A model generated the notes under the pieces. The model did not search any database and had not been told where the DNA came from. It worked only from the letters and a program-made list of their open reading frames with translations. Below are positions 17,465-25,400 of a stretch of DNA of 36,414 nt, one piece after another (within the stretch, counting starts at the first letter, position 1; every line of letters starts with the position of its first letter). The DNA is taken from positions 1-36,414 of the forward strand of contig MSHB01000019.1 of NCBI GenBank assembly GCA_001940985.1, read 5' to 3'. Both the position numbers and the translations under genes were made by a program. Source of the stretch: Mollicutes bacterium Phil14 (GTDB taxonomy: Bacteria; Bacillota_I; Bacilli_A; ML615J-28; CAG-698).

Positions 17465-18467
17465 ATACGACGATTTTGTTTCTAAACTAAAAAAAGAAGC
17501 TGATGAAACTAATGTTATTGATCTTACTGATGAGATAAAAACAAGATATCGTAATAATAAGGAATATAAGAAACCAATATTTAAAAGAATATCTTATAAA
17601 TTTACTCTTTCATTTGCTATAATAATTTTAGTATTCACTAGTATGTTCATTATAAAAGAAGCATATCCTGGTAAAAACCCATCTACTCCTAGTTATTTTT
17701 CTCCTAAAACAGTAGATGAAGCTTATGCCTTTGAACTTCTTACTGCCGCAAATCTTCTTTATTCAAGTGAAGAAATAAAGCCTTTATCTCTATCAACAAA
17801 TAAAGATTTTAATGAAATAGCAAATAGAATTAACAAACATTATTTAACTATTCAGAATTTATTAAGTGGAGAGAAGATTAATTATACAGTTGCCCCTTCA
17901 ACAAAATCTGATTATACTTATCAAATGATGATCAACTCAATATTCAATGATTCTTTTGATCTTCAGTATACAATATACTATAATAAAATTTTAATTGGAA
18001 AAGATGATGAAGAAGAGATTTATAATATCGAGGGTATTATTATCATTAATAATAAAGAATATCCTGTTATAGGTAAAACAGAAATTGATGATGATGAAAC
18101 AAGCACTATGGTTAAAATAATTATTGATTCAGATTCAAGTACATATTTTATTATTGAACAAGAAAAAGAAGAAGATGAAAATGAATTTGTTTATAGAAGA
18201 TATATAAATAATGAAATAGTAAAAGAGTATGCTCTATCTCATGAAATAGAAAAAGGTAAAGTTGAAGTTAAAATTGAAATCAATGAAAAAGGAAAGACTG
18301 AAGAAATTAAAGCTAAACTAAAAAATGGTCAAATTACTCTTAAAGTAGAATTTGATGATTATAAAGGAAACGTTCAAGTTACAACTAAAAATAATGGAAT
18401 TAATTATTATTTTGTTAGTGAAAAAACAAATATTGTAATAAATTTAATAAAAAATAAAAAAGTTTAA
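17457..18467 (+). CDS. Single-pass membrane protein, probable anti-sigma factor
   Basis: 336 residues from ATG 17457 with AGGTG upstream; a GTG at 17448 is less likely. About 46 charged residues inside the cell (SKYDDFVSKLKKEADE...) precede one helix (FTLSFAIIILVFTSMFII), leaving about 270 residues outside. That is the layout of membrane anti-sigma factors, and its start overlaps the ECF sigma gene. I see no zinc-binding HxxxCxxC, so it is not a ZAS-type. The external part (DIYNIEGIIIINNKEYPVIGKTEI region and the charged C-terminal strands) resembles the following lipoprotein over most of its length, so both seem to carry one duplicated exported domain. The role as anti-sigma is inferred from position. 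Confidence 0.65.
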   Translation: MSKYDDFVSKLKKEADETNVIDLTDEIKTRYRNNKEYKKPIFKRISYKFTLSFAIIILVFTSMFIIKEAYPGKNPSTPSYFSPKTVDEAYAFELLTAANLLYSSEEIKPLSLSTNKDFNEIANRINKHYLTIQNLLSGEKINYTVAPSTKSDYTYQMMINSIFNDSFDLQYTIYYNKILIGKDDEEEIYNIEGIIIINNKEYPVIGKTEIDDDETSTMVKIIIDSDSSTYFIIEQEKEEDENEFVYRRYINNEIVKEYALSHEIEKGKVEVKIEINEKGKTEEIKAKLKNGQITLKVEFDDYKGNVQVTTKNNGINYYFVSEKTNIVINLIKNKKV

Positions 18468-18525
18468 AATTCACCAATAAAAACCTCAGTTCATTTGTTT
18501 ATTAAGTGAATGGAGGAAAATAATT

Positions 18526-19422
18526 ATGAAAAAACTTATATTAACATTAATTGCAATAGTTACCCTATTTACTACTTTAACAGCGTGTACTAATAATGAA
18601 AAAAAGGATATTGACCGTCTAGATGGTTTAAAAAACAATATGTCTTATCAAGCTGTCTCTTCAATTAAAATGTTAGAGATTAAAGAAAAGTTTAATGATA
18701 TTAATAGGTTATCTCTTCACACATTACTAGATAGTAAAGATGTAGCAGAAAAAGAAGAAATTGAAAAATACTTGGCTATGATGGAAGAACTAATGGCGAG
18801 TAACGGAGGAATAGATATTGTTAGTGAACCTTCTGATAAAGAAGAATACAATAACAAAATAACTATTACTACTAAAAATTTACAAAATGAAGAGGCTGTA
18901 TATTTATTATATTATAATGAAACAGTTATTAGTGAAGTAGAAGATGATGAAGATGGTGATGTTGAAGAAGTTAAAAAAATTACTGGCATTGCAATATCTA
19001 ATGGTAAGGAGTATATTTTAGAAGGTGAAACTGAAATAGAAACTGAAAATGATGAAAAAGAAAAAGAAACTTACTTTAAAATTATTGAAGATGAAAATAA
19101 CTATGTATTAGTAAAAGAAGAATTTGAACAAGAACTAAATGAATCAGAACATGAATACAAATATGTTGTAGTTAGTGATGGTAAAAAGGTAAGTGAATTA
19201 GAATTCTCATTTGAACAAGAATTAGGTGAAATATCTGTTGAAGTAAAAGAAGTAACTAAAGATAATAAAACATCATATAAATTTAAAGTTTTTAAAGATG
19301 GAAATAATAAGTATATAAAAATAGAAATTAAAGAAGGTAGTAAGACTACAAAAATTAAAGCTCGCGTAGTTTATGATACAGTAACTAATACTTATAAATA
19401 TGATTATAAATATATTAGTTAA
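18526..19422 (+). CDS. Lipoprotein sharing its domain with the upstream membrane protein
   Basis: A 298-residue lipoprotein. The signal peptide is MKKLILTLIAIVTLFTTLTAC with lipobox LTAC, so the mature protein is anchored from Cys21. The rest is acidic and Lys/Glu-rich. It aligns by eye with the outer part of the preceding protein: helical YQAVSSIKMLEI, then AVYLLYYNETVI, then KKITGIAISNGKEYILEGE and EISVEVKEVTKDNKTSYK. It probably belongs to the same signalling set, perhaps as an external partner or decoy of the membrane protein. No enzymatic motif is seen. Ribosome site GGAGG lies 9 bases before the ATG. Confidence 0.7.
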   Translation: MKKLILTLIAIVTLFTTLTACTNNEKKDIDRLDGLKNNMSYQAVSSIKMLEIKEKFNDINRLSLHTLLDSKDVAEKEEIEKYLAMMEELMASNGGIDIVSEPSDKEEYNNKITITTKNLQNEEAVYLLYYNETVISEVEDDEDGDVEEVKKITGIAISNGKEYILEGETEIETENDEKEKETYFKIIEDENNYVLVKEEFEQELNESEHEYKYVVVSDGKKVSELEFSFEQELGEISVEVKEVTKDNKTSYKFKVFKDGNNKYIKIEIKEGSKTTKIKARVVYDTVTNTYKYDYKYIS

Positions 19423-19474
19423 AAAAACTAAAATTATTATTAGTAATTCCTACTAGAAAAAGTGAGTAAATATT

Positions 19475-19483
19475 TGTTTTACT
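19475..19483 (+). promoter_or_regulatory. Extended -10 promoter of the zinc-knuckle lipoprotein
   Basis: TGT then TTTACT, within TATTTGTTTTACTTATA followed by GAGG. It matches the block before the sigma-factor gene except for one substitution and one missing A. No -35 box is visible. Confidence 0.45.
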
Positions 19484-19499
19484 TATAGAGGTGATTAAA

Positions 19500-20288
19500 A
19501 TGAAGAAATTTATAGTTAGTATACTTGTTTTATTTGTTGCGATAAGTCTTTTTGGTTGTACACCAAAGGGTGAATATAAATTGACAGTTCATGATAACTT
19601 TGATTTATTAGTAAATAATAATTTTAAAAAGAGTTATAAACCTGGTGAAGTAATTCGTATTAAACTTGCTTTTCGCTCTGGAGTAACTGTTGGCTTAAGA
19701 GTAGATGATGGAGAAGTAGAAGTAACAGAAATTGCAAAGTTACAATCTGAATTTGAATTTGTTATGCCTAATCACAATTGTGAAGTATATACAACTCTTA
19801 ATGGAAAAATTAAAAGTGATTGTGGAGAAGAAAACCATAAATGGGATGAAGGAAGATATGTTCCTGAAACTACATCTGGTGGAGAAAATGGATTTATGGT
19901 GTATTTTTGTATAGACTGTGGTAAACAAAAATCAGAACCTCATGTTCATGAATATGTAGATGGTGTATGCAAATGTGGCGAAAAAGTTAAACTATCTATT
20001 GGTAATTATAGATTTGTTTCAGATGATGAAAATGTAAGCACAATTGCTTTAGAAGCAAATGGTAAATTTTCTTTTGTTTTTAGTCCGATAAGTAGTTACC
20101 TTGGTTTTGGTAATTATACAGTAGAAAATGGATACTTATATTTAAAATCATCTTCAAAAGATACTCAAATATGGGTGTTTAAAATTGAAGATAAAAAATT
20201 AATATATAATAGTGAAAAATCTACTGGAGGATTATATTTATCAAATATTACTGATGGTAGTGAATTTATTTATGGAGGAATTAATTAA
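19500..20288 (+). CDS. Lipoprotein with CxxCG/HxH/CxCG motif
   Basis: 262 residues from ATG 19500 with GAGGTG upstream; the GTG at 19491 in frame is part of that site. The signal peptide MKKFIVSILVLFVAISLFGC ends in lipobox LFGC. A beta-rich segment (YKLTVHDNFDLLVNN, KPGEVIRIKL) comes first; then CIDCGKQKSEPHVHEYVDG and CKCGEK suggest a small zinc-binding knuckle common in surface proteins of gut Bacillota; the C-terminal part looks like a small beta-sandwich (KLSIGNYRFVSDDEN..., GFGNYTVENGYLYLKS). The function is unknown. It may belong to the sigma-factor regulon through its promoter, and is the last gene before a terminator. Confidence 0.7.
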   Translation: MKKFIVSILVLFVAISLFGCTPKGEYKLTVHDNFDLLVNNNFKKSYKPGEVIRIKLAFRSGVTVGLRVDDGEVEVTEIAKLQSEFEFVMPNHNCEVYTTLNGKIKSDCGEENHKWDEGRYVPETTSGGENGFMVYFCIDCGKQKSEPHVHEYVDGVCKCGEKVKLSIGNYRFVSDDENVSTIALEANGKFSFVFSPISSYLGFGNYTVENGYLYLKSSSKDTQIWVFKIEDKKLIYNSEKSTGGLYLSNITDGSEFIYGGIN

Positions 20289-20310
20289 GGTCTAAATTTA
20301 GACCTTTTTA
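20287..20310 (+). terminator. Rho-independent terminator
   Basis: A perfect 20-base palindrome (20287-20306, arms AAGGTCT and AGACCTT around AAATTT) followed by TTT. It closes the sigma-factor and lipoprotein cluster. Confidence 0.75.
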
Positions 20311-20323
20311 ATTTGTAAAAATC

Positions 20324-20352
20324 TTGCATTAATTGAAAAAGTTTGATATACT
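20324..20352 (+). promoter_or_regulatory. Sigma-70 promoter of the MgtC-like gene
   Basis: TTGCAT (20324-20329), a 17-base spacer and TATACT (20347-20352) with an extended TGA before it. The leader is only about 35 bases, too short for a magnesium riboswitch. Confidence 0.7.
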
Positions 20353-20393
20353 GAATTTAGTAATAAATTAAATTATATGAAAAGGAGAATTGA

Positions 20394-21122
20394 ATGTATT
20401 TGTTAATTAATTTTGCAGAAGGATATGTAGTAGAGATATGGGAACAAATATTTCGTGTTGTTCTTGCTACTATGCTGGGGGCAGTAATCGGTTTTGAAAG
20501 GGAAATTAAAAATAAACCTGCAGGTTTTATTACTTTTATGCTTGTGTCTATGGGGGCATGCTTATTTGCTTTAGTACAAGTTAATTTAATTGCCACAAAT
20601 ATAAAGGTTGCAACTGAAACTACACAATATGCATTAGATGCATCTAGAATTATTGCGCAAATTGTTCCTGGTATTGGTTTTTTAGGAGCAGGAACAATAA
20701 TTCATAATCGTGGTGCTGTTAAAGGAATAACTACTGCTGCCTTACTTTGGGTTTCAGCAGCTATTGGTTTATTAATCGGTATGGGAGGAATAAACAATTA
20801 TATTATAGCTTTAATAACAACTCTTGTTGTTTTTCCTTTCACTTTGTTAACTCGTCGTTTAGGTAGAAAATATGCTGATTATCATAGAATATATAGAGTA
20901 GATGTTGTAATACTATCAAATAATGAACAAGATTTATATAATAAGATTAGTGATAGTGGAGCAAACATTAAGAAAGTTTTCTTCCATAATAAATCATTTA
21001 AAAACGATAGAAGTGTTAAAGAATTATATATATACTTTTCAATAAAAAAAGGATATACCTATAATGCAGTTTTAGAAAGTATATTATCAGCTGATTATAT
21101 CATATCACTAGAAGATTCATAA
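20394..21122 (+). CDS. MgtC/SapB family membrane protein
   Basis: A 242-residue membrane protein. The block RVVLATMLGAVIGFEREIKNKPAGF (helix 1 with the conserved GxERE), then FMLVSMGACLFALV, IVPGIGFLGAGTII and AALLWVSAAIGLLIGMG are the conserved membrane helices of the MgtC/SapB family. Four or five helices are followed by a soluble C-terminal domain of about 90 residues of ACT-like type (YRVDVVILSNNEQDL). Family members help growth under magnesium limitation or inhibit the F1Fo ATPase, but many are of unknown role. It is a monocistronic gene with a good ribosome site (AAGGAG). Confidence 0.85.
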   Translation: MYLLINFAEGYVVEIWEQIFRVVLATMLGAVIGFEREIKNKPAGFITFMLVSMGACLFALVQVNLIATNIKVATETTQYALDASRIIAQIVPGIGFLGAGTIIHNRGAVKGITTAALLWVSAAIGLLIGMGGINNYIIALITTLVVFPFTLLTRRLGRKYADYHRIYRVDVVILSNNEQDLYNKISDSGANIKKVFFHNKSFKNDRSVKELYIYFSIKKGYTYNAVLESILSADYIISLEDS

Positions 21123-21157
21123 TAATTTATATTATAATTAATGTTTTTTTAAAAAAG

Positions 21158-21166
21158 TGATATAAT
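21158..21166 (+). promoter_or_regulatory. Extended -10 promoter
   Basis: TGA then TATAAT, 27 bases before the ATG of the flavin-reductase-like gene; the -35 region (near TTAATG) is poor. Confidence 0.5.
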
Positions 21167-21193
21167 AATTATATAATAACAGAGGTAAAATAT

Positions 21194-22120
21194 ATGTCTT
21201 CATTTAAAAATGTAAGGATTGTAGATAACTTTTATCAAACATCATCATTCTTTCCAATGCCTTTGTGCTTAGTTGGTACTCTTGATGAAAATGGTGACAC
21301 CACAAGCTTTGGAGCTTACTCACTATGCTTTCCATATTATATTGCTGGAAAAGGTTATTATGCAATGGTATTGGAATGTCGTAACAGTTCTAATACTGCT
21401 AAGGGAATATTAAGACATGGAAAATGTACAATTAATTTCATGAAATATTCTAAAAAAGTATTTAAAGAACATGTTCGTTTAGGTTATCCTGGGGATACTC
21501 CTCAAGAGAAAATGAAAGACTTCAAATATAATCTTGAAGATGGACTAATGGCTTTAGAAAATCCAAATGAGAAATATCCTAAGGTTGTAAAAGAAGCATT
21601 ACAAGTATTTGAATGTACTTGGGTTAGAGACCTTGACAATTGCCAAAATGATAAGGTAGAAGAAGAGTATAATGGACCATATCATAACTTTAATGGAATT
21701 ACTTCTAAATATGGTGCCCATTTCATTTTAAAGATAGATAAAATATTATTGAAAGACAAATATTATGATGCTTTAATTAATGGAGTGAATAAGAGAAACT
21801 TCTGTCCTCTACCAACAAATTGGGGTTATCGTGATTCAATTAATTTCTGGTGTTCTGATTACAAAACTCCAAATCCTGAAGTTGTTCCTGTTCATGAAGT
21901 GGATTTAACATCTGTTAAATATGCTGCTAATAGAGCAGATGATGTAGTAAAGTTTTCTGATGATGCACTAGAAACATTAGTTAAAGTGCCTAGACCATTT
22001 TTGAAAATTGTTTTAAAGGGATGTGTAGTTTGGGCAAAAGAAAATAACTGCACTTTGATAACAGCTAAAGAAATGAAAATAATTAATGATAAACGTTCAA
22101 AGGAAAAACAAAAGAAATAA
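21194..22120 (+). CDS. Flavin reductase-like (FMN-binding split barrel) protein
   Basis: A 308-residue protein. The N-terminal half has the split-barrel FMN-binding pattern: PMPLCLVGTLDENGDTTSFG (like the P-x-x-x-x-L-V-S/G-T strand of flavin reductases), a Ser/Tyr-rich cofactor loop ECRNSSNTAKGIL, and CTINFMKYSKKV. These proteins bind FMN and either reduce it with NAD(P)H or use it in oxidoreduction. The C-terminal 130 residues carry an insert unique to some Bacillota members (GPYHNFNGITSKYGAHFILKI) and a helical end. The substrate is unknown. It is the last gene before the CRISPR locus, with a strong terminator directly behind. Confidence 0.75.
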   Translation: MSSFKNVRIVDNFYQTSSFFPMPLCLVGTLDENGDTTSFGAYSLCFPYYIAGKGYYAMVLECRNSSNTAKGILRHGKCTINFMKYSKKVFKEHVRLGYPGDTPQEKMKDFKYNLEDGLMALENPNEKYPKVVKEALQVFECTWVRDLDNCQNDKVEEEYNGPYHNFNGITSKYGAHFILKIDKILLKDKYYDALINGVNKRNFCPLPTNWGYRDSINFWCSDYKTPNPEVVPVHEVDLTSVKYAANRADDVVKFSDDALETLVKVPRPFLKIVLKGCVVWAKENNCTLITAKEMKIINDKRSKEKQKK

Positions 22121-22123
22121 GCA

Positions 22124-22160
22124 AAAAGAGTTAGTTGAAAGACTAACTCTTTTAGTTTAA
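22124..22160 (+). terminator. Rho-independent terminator
   Basis: A perfect 12-base stem, AAAAGAGTTAGT (22124-22135) with ACTAACTCTTTT (22142-22153), loop TGAAAG. It isolates the CRISPR-Cas locus from the gene to the left. Confidence 0.9.
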
Positions 22161-22172
22161 AATAAAAAAATA

Positions 22173-22201
22173 TTGTAAAAAAATGTAAAAAATGTTATAA
22201 T
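22173..22201 (+). promoter_or_regulatory. Strong promoter before the tracrRNA region (possible cas promoter)
   Basis: TTGTAA (22173-22178), a 17-base spacer and TATAAT (22196-22201) with TGT just before it. No recognised gene starts near; the transcript would begin at about 22208, meet the terminator at 22263-22290 and, on reading through, continue as the cas9 message, crossing the tracrRNA gene in antisense. No good promoter was found closer to cas9. Confidence 0.65.
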
Positions 22202-22262
22202 CAAATTGCGTAAAGAATTTTGTTTTGTGTAGATTGCTTTTGGGATAAAAAATAGATATGGT

Positions 22263-22290
22263 AGTCCCAATTGGGACTTTTATTTTTAAC
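22263..22290 (+). terminator. Terminator or attenuator in the cas9 leader
   Basis: AGTCCC (22263-22268), loop AATT, GGGACT (22273-22278), then TTTATTTTT. The left arm can also pair with TTGGGA at 22240-22245 (TCCCAA at 22265-22270), so two mutually exclusive hairpins are possible, as in attenuators. Confidence 0.6.
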
Positions 22291-22308
22291 TTTTTTAATA
22301 AATAAAAT

Positions 22309-22383
22309 AAAAAAATAGCCTGACAACCAGGCTCCATGTAGTTTCGCATAACAGCTTATTTGCACTCGGTATGCTAAATACAC
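22309..22383 (-). ncRNA. tracrRNA of the type II-A system
   Basis: Minus-strand RNA of about 73-75 bases. Its 5' part contains an anti-repeat: TATTTAGCATACC (opposite 22368-22380) matches 13 bases of the CRISPR repeat (GGTATGCTAAATA), then a bulge (GAGT in tracr against TA in the repeat), then GCAAAT pairing with GTTTGC at the repeat start. This upper stem, bulge and lower stem is the layout of crRNA-tracrRNA duplexes. The 3' end is a hairpin AGCCTG/CAGGCT (22317-22333, loop GTTGT on the RNA) followed by a U-run, the terminator. No strong nexus stem is seen between. Position upstream of cas9 on the opposite strand, with its own promoter, supports the call. Confidence 0.88.
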
Positions 22384-22387
22384 TAAT

Positions 22388-22416
22388 ATTTTACCAAACA
22401 CAAAATGATTTGTCAA
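22388..22416 (-). promoter_or_regulatory. Promoter of tracrRNA (minus strand)
   Basis: Read on the minus strand: perfect TTGACA (22411-22416), a 17-base spacer and TAAAAT (22388-22393). The RNA would begin near 22381-22384, immediately before the anti-repeat. Confidence 0.85.
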
Positions 22417-22445
22417 GCAAAAACTATAAAAAATAGGAGGGCATT

Positions 22446-25400
22446 ATGAAAGAATTAAATTTAGGATTGGATTTAGGAACTAATTCAATTGGTTGGGCAT
22501 TAGTTGATGAAAATGGAGATGTTGTAAAAAAGAACGGATTTAGATTTTGGGGCGTGAGAATGTTTGATGAAGCAAGCACAGCGAAAGAAAGAAGAGGATA
22601 TAGAACTTCTAGAAGACGCTTAAGAAGAAGACGCCAAAGAATTGAATGGTTGCAAGATGAATTTAGAGATGAAATTGTAAAAGTTGATCCAAAGTTTTTC
22701 CAAAGAATAAATGAATCATTCTATAAAGTTGAAGATAAAACATTGCAAAATAAACATACTTTTTTTGATGATACATACACTGATAAAGAATATTTTGATA
22801 CTTTTCCAACTATTTACCATTTAAGAAAATATTTAATGGAAACTAGTGAAAAAGCAGATATTAGAATGTTATATCTTGCAGTTCATCATATTATCAAATA
22901 TCGTGGACATTTCTTAAATGAAGGTGAATCATTTAATCCAAGCGATTCTAGTCTAGTAAAAGAAGTTTTCGATGAAATAAATTCTGAATTAATAGAATAT
23001 GCTAATAAATATGAAGATGATGAGGATTACTTCCAAAGAATAGAATTAAAAGAAGATGATTATGAAAAATTACAAGAAATTATGCTTTCAAAAAGTTCAA
23101 AAATGGAAAAAGAAAACAAACTTAGAGAGCTAATGAATGTTGATAAAAAAACATTGGTTAATGAATTTTTAATAAAATTATTAGTTAATGGTAAGACAAG
23201 TCCTAAATCTTATACATTTGTTAAAGAACAAAAATATGATACAAAAGATATTGTATTAAATGATGAAGAAATAGAATCAATAATTAGTGATAACAAAAAA
23301 ACTATTAGTGAACTTTCAACTATTTTTGATTATGTTGAAAATGTTAAACTGGTATCTGATTTTTACTTTTTGTTAAAATTACTTGGAAAAAGCAAATCAT
23401 TAAGTGAGGCTATGATTGCTACATATGATAAACACCAAAAAGATTTAAGTGAATTGAAAAATCTTATCAAAACATTCCTTAAGGGAAAATATGATGAGTG
23501 TTTTAGAGTTTATAATCCAAGTATAAAAAACTATGTTAGATACGTTGGTATTTTATCAACTAATGGTGATATAAAGAGATTTGCTCATTGTAAGAAAGAA
23601 GATTTTGAAAAATATATCAAAAAAATATTAAGTGAAATTAAAGATGATGGAGCTCAAGAAATTATCAATAATATTATAAGTAGAATAGATAATGGTGATT
23701 ATTTGCCTAGACAAAATAGTGGTCAAAACACTACTATTCCTATGCAACTTAATCTTTTAGAATTAAAGAAAATATTAGAAAATCAAAGTAAACATTATCC
23801 ATTCCTTTTAGAAAAAATTGATGGTTTAACAAGAAGTGAAAGAATTATATCAATTTTTGAGTATCATATTCCATATTATGTTGGACCATTATCTAATGTA
23901 AATAATAATCAATTTAGTTGGATAGAAAGAAAACCAGAACCTATTAGGCCATGGAATTTTAATGAGATTGTTGATGTTGAAGCATCAGCTACAAATTTCA
24001 TTCAACGTATGCAAAATAAATGCACATATTTACAAGGTGCAAATGATTATTGCTTACCTAAAATGTCATTACTATTTTCTGAATATAATTGCTTACAATA
24101 CTTAAATAAATTAAGAATTAATGGTGTGCTAATTAATGTTGATGTTAAAAATCACATTTTCGAAGATCTTTTCCTAAAAGAAAAAGCACCCACTAAGAAA
24201 AAAATAAAAGAATTCTTGCAAACAAATTACAATGTTGAATGTGATGAAATACCAGAAGTTAATTGTAATATGGCTTCTTGGATTAGGTTCAAAGAGATTT
24301 TTGGAGAAGAAGAATTTAATAAGAGAAAAGATGATAATACAATTGAAGAAATTATCAAAGATATTACTTTATTTGAAGATAAAAAGATTTTAGTTAAAAG
24401 ACTAAAAGAAATATATCATTTAAATGATTCTCAAGTTAAACAAATAAAAGGATTAACTTACAAAGGATATGGGGCCTTATGTAGAAAACTTTTGAACGAA
24501 TTAAAATGCATCAATAATGAAACTGGTGAAGTCTCTCCAACAATTATTGAGATTATGAGAGAAACTAATCTAAACCTTCAAGAGATTCTTAATAGCGAAG
24601 AATATCCATTTAAGAAAGCAATTGATGAATATAATATTAGAATTAGTAATGATAATGTTGATTATAAAACATTTATTGATGAAAATTTATATGTTTCGCC
24701 AATGATGAAAAGATCATTAATACAAGCATATAAAATAATAGAAGAAATTGAACGTATCTTTAAAAGGCCTATAAATAAATATTATATTGAATGTGCTAGA
24801 TCTAATAAACAGAAGAAAGTTCCAACTGATTCTAGATATAAGAAAATAAGAGATTTATATGATGCATGTGCAAAAATAACTGATGATTTAAGAAACGTAA
24901 ATATTGATTTCAAAAAGTTGTCAAATGAACTAGATGCATATAAAGATAAAATGTCAATAGATTCATTATATTTGTATTTTACTCAATTTGGAAAATGTAT
25001 GTATACATTAAACGATATTACTAGTGTAAATGATGTTATTGCAGGTATAGGTTATGATATTGACCACATTTATCCTCAATCATTAGTTTCTGATGATTCA
25101 TTAAGTAATAGAGTTTTAGTAGAGAAAAGTGTAAATCAAAAAATTAAAAACAATAGATTTTTATGTGAGACAGAAATAGTTACTAATAGACATAGACAAT
25201 TTTATAAGATGCTACTTGAAAGAAAAATGATAACAAAAGAAAAATATCGTCGCTTAACTGAAAGAGAAGTTGATGAGACAACTATTTCAGGTTTTGCTAA
25301 TAGACAGCTTGTTTCAACAAATCAATCAGTCATTGGATTAATTCAACTTCTAAAAAAATATAAACATATAAATGATCATGATATTATTTATTCAAAAGCT

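Noticed and set aside
20353..20393. Magnesium riboswitch before the MgtC-like gene
   Set aside because: Only about 35 leader bases, no room for the structure.
22360..22383. tracrRNA on the plus strand
   Set aside because: The promoter and the hairpin with U-run fit only the minus strand, and the repeat orientation (GTTT start, leader at left) needs the complement.
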